Shown here piece by piece: positions 35,008 through 41,824 of a stretch of 41,824 nt of DNA; positions within the stretch are counted from its first letter, which is position 1; each line of letters opens with the position of its first letter. Position numbers and translations under genes: made by a program. The stretch is from positions 1 through 41,824 of the forward strand of contig CAJUTQ010000066.1 in the NCBI GenBank assembly GCA_910589265.1, given 5' to 3'. The notes under the pieces were generated by a model. It saw only the letters and a list, made by a program, of their open reading frames with translations, had not been told where the DNA came from and ran no database searches. This DNA comes from an uncultured Lachnospiraceae bacterium (lineage in GTDB: Bacteria > Bacillota > Clostridia > Lachnospirales > Lachnospiraceae).

Positions 35008-36736
35008 AAATGGGTACTCCTTCCAGCCTTTGTACAGTACCTATTATTATATGATCAATTATATAAAAATTCAAATGTTTCTCTTTTGGCAAATGAGATT
35101 GTTCAAAAATATAAACTGCATTGTCCATTACTTCCCCTCTTTCCAGTTTTTCCCACTGTTCTGCATCAGACTCCTCTTTAAACTTATATACTCTGGAAAC
35201 ATGAAAACCATTTAATGCCATGCCATAATCTGCTGCCAATTTTGCAAAAGCATATTGAAAGTCATAGCCTGGCCAATATCCCTTTACTTCTACAAAAGTA
35301 TCACTGTCCATGAACATAATATAGTCATAGTATTCCCCAATTTGCTCCCAAATAGGTGAGTATAATATTTCTGAAACATATTCTTTCTTATCCTTATGGT
35401 TGTCCTGTATATCTCTAAGCTTATACTTTAAATCAAAAAACTGAGCTGCAACGCATAAATAGAGAAAAATAATATAACCATTGCTTTCTATATACTTTGC
35501 TCCCAGTACAATGGCCGCTGTTATAAGTAAGTATAAGTCAACCCACATAAACCGTCCAGAAGCCCTAAACATAGAAAAAATCTGGTATAGCTTATCCGGA
35601 AGAGTTATTTTTAATAGCACATGCTCGTTAAACTCTATGCTTGTGCTCACTGCCAGGAGACAGAAGGAAATAGCCACAATGAGAAGACTTAACCCAGTCC
35701 GTTTCTTTTCTGCCGGTATAGAAGCCAAAAATTCCTTTAATCCCTTTTTCTCTTTTATCCTTTTTCCTACATGAATTCCAAATAATAGAAAGGATATTGC
35801 TGCTAACAATAATACACCAAAGCCCCCATAGCTCATTCCCTCATACTGACCACTAGATACAGGCAAATCCTGAAAAACAGAAGAATAACCCATAGGATTC
35901 CAAAGAGCATTTAAGTTCGCTGTAAAAAATCCAAGTCCCCCTGCTTCTGGATGAAAAGGATAGTAAAAGGCTCCCATGAGAAATAATGGGACAATGGTCA
36001 TAATGACATAGCTTAAAAGAAGATAAGCACTAGGAATGACTTTCTTCTCGTCTAAAACTCTGTTGAATAAATATCCTAAAAAAATACCAAATACCATAGG
36101 AACAAGATTTAGATGGATCAGAGCTGTTACCATAGCTAACATTCCCCATGATATACACCCTTTTTTTAAAGAAATGAAAGTATCCTTCATAGCCCAAAGG
36201 GCAAATGCAGCTAAAATAACAAACTGTCCTGCAGTTGCCGTATGCCTTGTATAGTAAGAATCCCCATACATTCTCTGTAGCAGAGGAGTTGCCATTAAGA
36301 AGAAGAAAGCCCCCAAAAAGCTCCTGCAGTAAAGAGAACATCTATCCCCTATCCCCTCTGTCAGTTTCCCCACAAGCAAAGCCCCAAAACCTCCCTGCAT
36401 AGTAAAGCAAAAGAGGCCAAAAAGGCCAAAATACTGAAAGGTTTCTGGTAGGACAGGAGACAAAACTTTAAAAATGAAAGCAAAAAGGGGAATAGAGTCT
36501 GTATAAATTACACTACATAAATATGGATAAAATAAATTGTCCATCATCCCTGGGGGAAAATACCAAGGAGACCTGCGGTAAAATACCCATCCCAAATAGT
36601 GCTGGGAAATATCACTTCCTTGGAGGAGCCATCCATCATTGGTTACGTCTAATACATTCACCCCATACAAAGTGAGAAAAAAGAACAGACCAATGAGCAT
36701 ACCTCCCCCAAAAATTATTTGTTTTTTCGATTCCAT
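34997..36736 (-). CDS. DUF6311-like polytopic membrane protein, probable GT-C fold
   Basis: 579 residues from the ATG at 36736 (GGAAG just upstream); an ATG 12 codons earlier lies deeper inside the GT2 gene and has no site. Twelve or so membrane helices are followed by an extracytoplasmic C-terminal domain (about 430-579). The N-terminal loop with GSDISQHYLGWVFYR (about 40-54), SPWYFPPG and YTDSIPLFAFIFKVLSP resembles the DUF6311 family, which looks like GT-C glycosyltransferases using lipid-phosphate sugars. The Asp in the first loop would be the catalytic candidate. It overlaps both neighbours. I infer that it uses the product of the GT2 enzyme upstream. Confidence 0.75.
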   Translation of the reverse strand: MESKKQIIFGGGMLIGLFFFLTLYGVNVLDVTNDGWLLQGSDISQHYLGWVFYRRSPWYFPPGMMDNLFYPYLCSVIYTDSIPLFAFIFKVLSPVLPETFQYFGLFGLFCFTMQGGFGALLVGKLTEGIGDRCSLYCRSFLGAFFFLMATPLLQRMYGDSYYTRHTATAGQFVILAAFALWAMKDTFISLKKGCISWGMLAMVTALIHLNLVPMVFGIFLGYLFNRVLDEKKVIPSAYLLLSYVIMTIVPLFLMGAFYYPFHPEAGGLGFFTANLNALWNPMGYSSVFQDLPVSSGQYEGMSYGGFGVLLLAAISFLLFGIHVGKRIKEKKGLKEFLASIPAEKKRTGLSLLIVAISFCLLAVSTSIEFNEHVLLKITLPDKLYQIFSMFRASGRFMWVDLYLLITAAIVLGAKYIESNGYIIFLYLCVAAQFFDLKYKLRDIQDNHKDKKEYVSEILYSPIWEQIGEYYDYIMFMDSDTFVEVKGYWPGYDFQYAFAKLAADYGMALNGFHVSRVYKFKEESDAEQWEKLERGEVMDNAVYIFEQSHLPKEKHLNFYIIDHIIIGTVQRLEGVPIYEF

Positions 36737-37491
36737 AATTCTTCCAAAGCCTTCACTTTTTTTTGTGACCATCTTTTGATTTGTATATCCTTATGTTTTT
36801 TGCTTCTCTTTCTTAAATGAATCACCTGCTCTATATACTCCTTTGTGACTTTAAGGGTAAGCTTTGATTCTCCTGCTGGCCTTGCCTGAAAACGATAGGG
36901 AATTTCCACTACTGTTTTATAGTCTCCCATCGCAAGAACCTCTACCATGATTTTCCATCCTATGGGCAATAACTGGCAATCTCCTTGAATCACAGACTTT
37001 CGAAACATAAAAAGTCCGCTAGTAGGATCTGATATTTTCCTCAGACAAGGGAGAAGTATTTTTCCTATATATCTTGCCACAGCAGAAACAAGCTTTCGGT
37101 AAGGGCCTAAGCCTCCGTCACTTCCCCCTGGAATAAAACGGCTGGGAATGCAAAAATCATTCCCTTTTTCCAATGCCAAGTACATAAACTTTAAAATGGA
37201 AGGGGGATGCTGCAAATCTGCGTCCATAACTGCCAAATAATCTCCTGTTGCCAACTGGAATCCTTGAAGCACTGCTGTTGCCAGTCCTTTTTTTTCTGTT
37301 CTGTGCTTTAGACGGACTCTGTCATTTTCCTTTATAATTTCCTTGATTTTTTCTGGAGTATTGTCGTTACTGTCATCTACAAAAATCACTTCATAATTAA
37401 TTCCTTTTAAAGCATAATCAATTTGATTTACCAAATTCCCAACATTATCTTCCTCATTAAATGTGGGAATAATGATTGATACCTTTCTCAT
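36715..37491 (-). CDS. GT2 glycosyltransferase, polyprenyl-phosphate sugar synthase type
   Basis: 258 residues. The GT-A fold shows VSIIIPTFNEEDN (4-16), VDDSNDNT (38-45), the metal-binding Asp90-Ala-Asp92 (MDADLQHPP), and SDPTSGLFMF near 160. This matches dolichyl/polyprenyl-phosphate mannose or glucose synthases. It lacks the C-terminal membrane helices of the GtrB subgroup, so it is the soluble DPMS type. The ATG at 37491 overlaps the uvrB stop as ATGA and has GGAGG seven bases upstream; an in-frame TTG at 37515 is less likely. Coupling to uvrB is therefore direct. It probably charges a lipid carrier used by the DUF6311-like protein. Confidence 0.88.
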   Translation of the reverse strand: MRKVSIIIPTFNEEDNVGNLVNQIDYALKGINYEVIFVDDSNDNTPEKIKEIIKENDRVRLKHRTEKKGLATAVLQGFQLATGDYLAVMDADLQHPPSILKFMYLALEKGNDFCIPSRFIPGGSDGGLGPYRKLVSAVARYIGKILLPCLRKISDPTSGLFMFRKSVIQGDCQLLPIGWKIMVEVLAMGDYKTVVEIPYRFQARPAGESKLTLKVTKEYIEQVIHLRKRSKKHKDIQIKRWSQKKVKALEELWNRKNK

Positions 37492-39494
37492 TCTCCGTCC
37501 TCCAGACACTGCCAATGTTTTTTTAACTCTACCATTTTGTCTCTCAGCTCTGCTGCAGCTTCAAAATTAAGCTGGGCAGCTGCCTGCTTCATCTGCTTTT
37601 GCACTTCTCGAATTCGTTTTTCCAATTCTCCTTTGTCCATGGACTCTGGATCTTTTTCAAATGTCATTTCCTCTTTTGGCACTACCTTTGAAATGCTGAT
37701 CAAATCTCTCACTGCTTTTTTAATTGTCTGAGGCGTAATTCCATGTTCTTTATTGTATTGCTCCTGAATAGAACGGCGGCGATTCGTCTCCTCAATAGCC
37801 ACTTTCATGGAATCTGTCATTTGATCCCCATACATAATGACATGACCTTCTGCATTTCTTGCAGCTCTTCCAATTGTCTGTATCAATGAAGTCTCAGAGC
37901 GTAAAAATCCTTCTTTATCAGCATCAATGATGGCTACTAAAGAAATTTCTGGAATGTCCAGTCCTTCCCTTAACAAATTAATTCCCACAAGAACATCAAA
38001 TACATCCAGCCTCATGTCTCTTATGATTTCCGCCCTTTCCAATGTATCAATGTCTGAATGCAAGTATCGGACTCTGATCCCAGCTTCCCGCATATAATCT
38101 GTCAAATCCTCTGCCATTCTTTTTGTCAAAGTTGTAACCATTACTTTATTCTTTTTCTTTATTTCTTTATGAATTTCACTTAGTAAATCGTCAATTTGAC
38201 CTTTTACAGGTCGAACAGATATTTCTGGATCCAGAAGTCCTGTTGGGCGTATTATTTGCTCCACTCTCCCCAATTCATGCTCATTTTCATAAGTAGAGGG
38301 AGTAGCTGACACAAAGAGCATTTGATCAATTTTACTTTCAAACTCCCCAAAATTCAACGGTCTGTTATCCTTTGCAGATGGAAGCCGGAAACCATAATCT
38401 ACAAGAGTGGATTTTCTTGACTGGTCACCCTGATACATTCCCCTTATCTGAGGTATTGTAATATGAGATTCATCAATAATGATCAAAAAATCATCTGGGA
38501 AAAAGTCTATCAGGGTGTAAGGTGGCGCTCCCTCTTGCATATCATTTAGATGTCTGGAATAATTTTCAATACCAGAACAAAAGCCTGTCTCCTTTAACAT
38601 CTCAATATCAAAGTTTGTTCTCTCAGAAATTCTCTGGGCTTCTAGCAGCTTATCTTCACTTTTAAAGAATCGTACCCTCTCCTCTAGTTCTTTTTCTATT
38701 TCAATAGCAGCCCTTTGGATCTTATCTTGGGAAACTACATAATGAGAGGCTGGGAAAATGGAAATATGTTCTAAAATTGACCGAATCTCCCCAGTCAGTA
38801 CATCCATTTCTGAGATACGCTCAATCTCATCCCCAAAAAACTCTACTCTCACTGCCAGTTCACTTTCAATAGCTGGAAAGATTTCAAGAACATCTCCTCG
38901 AACGCGAAATGTTCCCCTCCTAAAGTCCATCTCATTTCTATCATACTGTATATGAATAAGCTCTCGAATAACCTCGTCTCTATCCTTATTCATCCCAGGG
39001 CGCAAAGATACAACTAACCCCTGATAGTCATCTGGACTTCCCAATCCATAAATGCAAGACACGCTGGATATGACAATGACATCCTTCCGCTCTGTCAAAG
39101 CCGCTGTCGCCGATAATCGAAGTTTATCAATTTCTTCATTAATGGAAGAGTCCTTTTCAATATACGTATCTGTGGAAGGCACATAGGCTTCTGGCTGGTA
39201 ATAATCGTAGTAGGACACGAAATATTCTACTGCGTTCTCCGGGAAGAACTCGCGAAACTCACCATATAATTGTGCAGCCAGCGTCTTATTGTGCGCTATT
39301 ACCAAAGTTGGTTTATTCAATTTTGCAATTACATTCGCCATTGTGAATGTCTTTCCAGAGCCTGTGACGCCTAGTAAAGTCTGGAATTGGTTGCCTTCTT
39401 TGAAGCCATTGACAAGGGCTTCTATCGCCTGCGGCTGGTCGCCGGTAGGCTTGTATTCCGAATGAAGTTTAAAGCATTTTTGTTCATTTTGCAC
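37488..39494 (-). CDS. uvrB: Excinuclease ABC subunit B
   Basis: 668 residues, full length. It is the damage-verifying helicase of nucleotide excision repair. Visible are the Q-motif-like TGDQPQAIEALV (17-28), Walker A GVTGSGKTFTM (about 43-53), the strand-separating hairpin YYDYYQPEAYVP (about 96-107), DESH (about 340), and a C-terminal UVR motif (QLNFEAAAELRDKM-) that binds UvrA or UvrC. The start is a GTG at 39494 with AGAGGTGA seven bases upstream. Transcription should begin near 39715 under a LexA box, giving a 220-base leader. The stop codon overlaps the GT2 start. Confidence 0.97.
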   Translation of the reverse strand: MQNEQKCFKLHSEYKPTGDQPQAIEALVNGFKEGNQFQTLLGVTGSGKTFTMANVIAKLNKPTLVIAHNKTLAAQLYGEFREFFPENAVEYFVSYYDYYQPEAYVPSTDTYIEKDSSINEEIDKLRLSATAALTERKDVIVISSVSCIYGLGSPDDYQGLVVSLRPGMNKDRDEVIRELIHIQYDRNEMDFRRGTFRVRGDVLEIFPAIESELAVRVEFFGDEIERISEMDVLTGEIRSILEHISIFPASHYVVSQDKIQRAAIEIEKELEERVRFFKSEDKLLEAQRISERTNFDIEMLKETGFCSGIENYSRHLNDMQEGAPPYTLIDFFPDDFLIIIDESHITIPQIRGMYQGDQSRKSTLVDYGFRLPSAKDNRPLNFGEFESKIDQMLFVSATPSTYENEHELGRVEQIIRPTGLLDPEISVRPVKGQIDDLLSEIHKEIKKKNKVMVTTLTKRMAEDLTDYMREAGIRVRYLHSDIDTLERAEIIRDMRLDVFDVLVGINLLREGLDIPEISLVAIIDADKEGFLRSETSLIQTIGRAARNAEGHVIMYGDQMTDSMKVAIEETNRRRSIQEQYNKEHGITPQTIKKAVRDLISISKVVPKEEMTFEKDPESMDKGELEKRIREVQKQMKQAAAQLNFEAAAELRDKMVELKKHWQCLEDGE

Positions 39495-39544
39495 AAAACA
39501 TCACCTCTGATTCTATACTAAAAAGTATTTCTATAAGCCATTTT

Positions 39545-39603
39545 TTCGTCGTGGCACATCTTCATATTTTTTATGAATTTCCAAATTTTAGCTCCACGAC
39601 GAA
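39545..39603 (-). repeat. Inverted repeat in the uvrB leader
   Basis: Ten-base perfect arms at 39545-39554 and 39594-39603 with a 39-base loop. They would form a stem in the leader RNA about 50 bases before the uvrB start. No T-tract follows, so it is not a terminator. Confidence 0.5.
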
Positions 39604-39683
39604 TTCCGTTCACTCAAACCGATTTTCCGGATGTCCCAAAACTGTTCATTTTTACATGGACAGAATGGGAATACACAAGCTAT

Positions 39684-39714
39684 ATTATGGAAAGCAAAAT
39701 CCGCTTTCCATAAT
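39684..39714 (-). repeat. Perfect 12-bp hairpin at the start of the uvrB transcript
   Basis: Arms ATTATGGAAAGC (39684-39695) and GCTTTCCATAAT (39703-39714) with a 7-base loop. The predicted transcription start (about 39715) places this stem at the very 5' end of the mRNA, a position that typically protects RNA from decay. Shorter outer matches (39670-39676/39716-39722 and 39663-39670/39735-39742) extend the symmetry in DNA. Confidence 0.65.
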
Positions 39715-39722
39715 CGTGTATT

Positions 39723-39751
39723 ATCATATCACAATCCCATTCATTTGTACA
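39723..39751 (-). promoter_or_regulatory. Promoter of the uvrB...uvrA unit
   Basis: Minus strand TGTACA (39746-39751), 17-base spacer, TATGAT (39723-39728), with TGA before the -10. The ten bases GTGATATGAT are the same as in the xpaC promoter. Confidence 0.65.
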
Positions 39752-39761
39752 GATATAAATA

Positions 39762-39775
39762 CGAACTTTTGTTCG
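39762..39775. promoter_or_regulatory. LexA (SOS) box upstream of uvrB
   Basis: CGAACTTTTGTTCG is a perfect palindrome that matches the Gram-positive LexA/DinR consensus CGAAC-N4-GTTCG. It lies ten bases upstream of the uvrB -35. An additional CGAAC half-site lies at 39785-39789. A LexA box before uvrB is standard in Firmicutes. Confidence 0.85.
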
Positions 39776-39885
39776 TTTATGTGTGTTCGTGTGCTATTTT
39801 TTGTTGACATAGACGATATTATTAAGATGTCTGCCGGATAGTACAAGCAATAAAGTCCATACTCTGAGCAGATTCTATTATTGAA

Positions 39886-39967
39886 CAAAAAATTAAGAGG
39901 TATCGCAAACCATGATTATGTGAGAAAGCTTTTCTTTCTCAATAATATATCAGTTTTAAGATGCCTC
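39886..39967 (-). terminator. Structured terminator of the recombinase unit
   Basis: Outer arms GAGGTATC (39897-39904) and GATGCCTC (39960-39967) form 8 bp with one wobble. An inner perfect stem TGAGAAAG/CTTTCTCA (39921-39928, 39934-39941) sits in the loop. On the minus strand the outer stem is followed by TTAATTTTTTG. It begins 14 bases past the small gene's stop codon. Confidence 0.6.
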
Positions 39968-39980
39968 TCATCATAAACTC

Positions 39981-40157
39981 TTATGCGTTGGAAATTGCCC
40001 TTCTGCGTTTGTATTCTTCAACCATCGCCATCATCTCTTTACTTTTTTGAATACTTTTCTGCAATTCTGCTTCATCAGCTTTATGATCTGGATCTGGCGC
40101 AACTATTTCCAAAAGTTCAAAGCCATATACCAATTCATTTAAAGATGCATTTCCCAT
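39981..40157 (-). CDS. Small hypothetical protein of the mobile element
   Basis: 58 residues from the ATG at 40157 (GAGG eight bases upstream; a TTG two codons earlier is too close to that site). It is hydrophilic and mostly helical, with a C-terminal run of charged residues (SKEMMAMVEEYKRRR). There is no helix-turn-helix pattern I can name, so calling it an excisionase would be a guess. It follows the recombinase by 73 bases and precedes a structured terminator. It looks like cargo or an accessory gene of the same element. Confidence 0.55.
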   Translation of the reverse strand: MGNASLNELVYGFELLEIVAPDPDHKADEAELQKSIQKSKEMMAMVEEYKRRRAISNA

Positions 40158-40230
40158 AATCAATACCTCGCTTTCTACCGATAAAATAGCCCTGCCTCAC
40201 TCTTCTAGGCTTCTTTCATGTTATGAGATT

Positions 40231-41514
40231 CTATGTAACATAATAAGATGTATCCGCAACAATGTCCAGAAGCTTGTCATCCTCCCCCTCTGTTTCCTTC
40301 GGGAGAACTTCATCCATAAATTCTACAAGTTCCGGAATCTCATCTGGAATAATATTTGCGTTATCCCCATATACATCCACTGATATAATCTCTTTCGCAT
40401 GTCCCATCAGCTTGGAAACCGCTTTTGGGCTAAAATCATTTTTTAACAGCAATGTGCAGAATGTGCTTCTAAGATCATGCCAGCGGATATCCGGAAGGCC
40501 AGTATCTTTTAACAGCTTCTTATAATGTTTCCAGTGAAAATCCTTGCTGCGCGGCCTGCCATAGCTGGAACAACAGATATAATCTAAATCCTGAAACTCC
40601 TTTTTTCTGCGGCTACGTCTTTTTTCATATAGTTTCCTTTCTTCCATGATTGCCTCAAATACATAATTCGGTATCGGCAGCTCCCTTCTGCTGGATGAAG
40701 TCTTTAGCTTAATCTCCTGTTTTGTAAATGTCTTTGGAGCAAAATCTTCTTTTTTCGTATTGGCTGCCCTCCCTAACTGCCTTTCTATAGAGATTGTCCG
40801 ATTTATATAATCTATATCCGAATATTTCAGCCCAAGTATCTCCTGCCTGCGGAGGCCCATAAGGACATTGAACAGCACCATCATATGAATCGGCGTATCT
40901 TTGCTTGCCTCCAATAAAATCTGTATCTGCTCCATTGTCAGGGTTTTCTGCCCATCTATGCTCCGGGTATGGTATGCCGCTTTTGCAATCTGTTTTGGAA
41001 GCTCTACCCCTGCAGCCGGATTCACAGGTATAATTTTCATCCCAACCGCATAATCAAAGGAAATATTCATCACCGTCTTTACCATCTTTGCAATAGAGAC
41101 AGAGAAAGCGGCCCTGTCATTGTAGAGCCGCCTCACATCCCCTTTGCTTACATCCGCCATTTTCTTCTTTCCCATGAATGGGATGATATGCTTATACACT
41201 GCATTGCGAAACGATGCATAAGTGTTATGGCTGCCTGCCCTGTTCCTGATATCTCCTTCCAGCCAGTATTCCAAAAAATCAGCCACTTTTACATCCGTAT
41301 AGACTGCATATGTTCCACTGCAGAGTTCCCCAATTGTCCGCTGTTTCGCCGCCTCCGCTTCTTTTTTAGTCTTAAATCCTGACTTCTGCTGCTGAACCTT
41401 CCGGCCATCCTGATATTTCAGGGTAATGCGGTAAGCATAATTATTGCGTTCCGGCAGGAGCATTACCGCTCCCACCGTCCAGTCTATGTAATTCTGTAAT
41501 TTACCATCTAACAT
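40231..41514 (-). CDS. Tyrosine recombinase (integrase)
   Basis: 427 residues, apparently intact. It cuts and rejoins DNA at attachment sites. An Arm-type/core-binding N-terminal half (about 20-165) precedes the catalytic domain. The catalytic set is complete: Arg222 (MGLRRQEILGL), a beta-hairpin Lys near 271, His346 and Arg349 in HDLR, His372 (MGHA) and Tyr382 (VYG). The C-terminal 40 residues are acidic. GGAGG lies nine bases before the ATG. The start codon overlaps the end of an upstream recombinase fragment by seven bases, so it was probably the second of two coupled recombinase genes. Its codons look more GC-rich than those of uvrB. Confidence 0.92.
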   Translation of the reverse strand: MLDGKLQNYIDWTVGAVMLLPERNNYAYRITLKYQDGRKVQQQKSGFKTKKEAEAAKQRTIGELCSGTYAVYTDVKVADFLEYWLEGDIRNRAGSHNTYASFRNAVYKHIIPFMGKKKMADVSKGDVRRLYNDRAAFSVSIAKMVKTVMNISFDYAVGMKIIPVNPAAGVELPKQIAKAAYHTRSIDGQKTLTMEQIQILLEASKDTPIHMMVLFNVLMGLRRQEILGLKYSDIDYINRTISIERQLGRAANTKKEDFAPKTFTKQEIKLKTSSSRRELPIPNYVFEAIMEERKLYEKRRSRRKKEFQDLDYICCSSYGRPRSKDFHWKHYKKLLKDTGLPDIRWHDLRSTFCTLLLKNDFSPKAVSKLMGHAKEIISVDVYGDNANIIPDEIPELVEFMDEVLPKETEGEDDKLLDIVADTSYYVT

Positions 41515-41690
41515 TCATCTCCACCTCCCGGTACAAAATTAGCGTTCATAAACGACATGATGCGGTCATTTTCGTCCATTGTCTCAATATAGTACTCAAA
41601 ACTAAGATGAATGGAACTATGCCCCAACAACGCAGAAATCTTTACCAGCGGCACACCCTGTTCCGCAAGAATCGTAGCATACATATGCCG
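41508..41690 (-). pseudogene. 3' stump of a second tyrosine recombinase
   Basis: Sixty codons read RHMYATILAEQG, then LLGHSSIHLSFEYY and a tail ending GGGDEC. This is the C-terminal end of a tyrosine recombinase, with the second conserved His (GHSS) and the nucleophile Tyr in FEYY. Similarity stops exactly at the Arg of the HxxR motif; the next codon upstream is TAA (41691-41693) and the DNA beyond does not continue the gene. The rest of the protein, about 300 residues, is missing. Its stop codon overlaps the start of the intact recombinase, which shows the two were once a coupled pair. Confidence 0.8.
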
Positions 41691-41824
41691 TTACGGTATA
41701 ATAACGACAAACGGAAAAAGCCTTGATTTTCAAGGGGTTTGAGCGTTTGCCGTCATTTATTCAATTCCTTTTCCAAGTTGAAATCTGACGAGAAAAATAT
41801 CGAAAAAAGGAGGCTGTTTCATTA
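41691..41824. other. Foreign segment beyond the recombinase breakpoint
   Basis: No gene is visible in these 134 bases. They contain nested inverted repeats: CAAACG (41708-41713) with CGTTTG (41744-41749), and inside them CCTTGA-TTT-TCAAGG (41721-41735). A GGAGG at about 41810 points rightward and may belong to a gene starting past the window edge. The segment may be the end of another inserted element. Confidence 0.45.

Larger units (their letters stand above)
39495..39980. other. Non-coding region: uvrB leader and promoter, then terminator of the recombinase unit
   Basis: From right to left: a structured terminator of the recombinase unit (39886-39967), about 100 unremarkable AT-rich bases, the LexA box (39762-39775), the uvrB promoter (39723-39751), a 12-bp perfect hairpin at the predicted RNA 5' end (39684-39714), and a second inverted repeat, TTCGTCGTGG/CCACGACGAA (39545-39554 and 39594-39603). 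I see no gene. Confidence 0.7.

Noticed and set aside
39663..39742. MITE-like element from the extended symmetry around the uvrB hairpin
   Set aside because: The outer arms are short and unevenly spaced, no target duplication is visible, and the region contains the promoter itself.
39804..39832. Rightward promoter with TTGACA at 39804
   Set aside because: No -10 hexamer lies at 16-18 bases and no rightward gene follows.
1..41824. tRNA, rRNA, CRISPR arrays and insertion sequences
   Set aside because: I saw no cloverleaf, rRNA stretch, regularly spaced repeat or transposase; only the recombinase region at the right end looks mobile.

Overview
The window looks like chromosomal DNA of a motile, low-GC Gram-positive bacterium, most likely a Lachnospiraceae-type clostridium. 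The grounds are AT-rich coding sequence, strong AGGAGG ribosome sites, a cdaA-cdaR-glmM operon, a long-form leuA, an mbl-flhO-flhP block, an xpaC-telA pair and a CGAAC-N4-GTTCG SOS box. No rRNA, tRNA or CRISPR array is visible. All assignments come from reading the sequence; no database search was run.

Layout. 1-3300: a surface protein with an Ig-like domain, cut by the left edge, and a secreted SH3b-NlpC/P60 wall hydrolase, each with its own promoter. 3349-5205: divergent trxB and a YmfI-type short-chain reductase. 5209-7665: xpaC-telA. 7675-10044: a dipeptide epimerase, a GreA-type factor and an unknown protein with a possible nuclease core, apparently one operon. A 558-bp regulatory gap rich in palindromes separates it from a divergent DeoR regulator (10603-11370). 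11411-15018: a YARHG lipoprotein, a YerB-type lipoprotein and a large membrane protein. 15055-17172: ptsH and leuA with a terminator-like hairpin between them. 17250-20821: cdaA-cdaR-glmM, linking c-di-AMP synthesis to peptidoglycan precursor supply. 20993-25844: two unknown membrane proteins, yvyF, comFC and recD2. 25935-29022: mbl followed by flhO, flhP and a FlgJ-type rod protein, with a sigma-D/sigma-28 promoter in front of flhO. 29181-39494: uvrB and uvrA, separated by four nearly contiguous envelope genes (GT2 glycosyltransferase, DUF6311-like membrane protein, MBOAT acyltransferase, AlgJ/AlgX-like SGNH protein). 39495-39980: the uvrB leader with a LexA box, promoter and hairpins. 39981-41824: the end of a mobile element with a 58-aa gene, an intact tyrosine recombinase and the 3' stump of a second recombinase that overlaps it.

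The most unusual arrangement is the envelope-modification cassette inside what reads as one SOS-controlled uvrB...uvrA transcription unit. Other points of interest are the sigma-28 promoter behind mbl, the broken tandem recombinases at the right edge, the epimerase-Gre-nuclease-like operon with an operator-like palindrome on its promoter, and a run of promoters that all carry an extended -10 (TGn) element.
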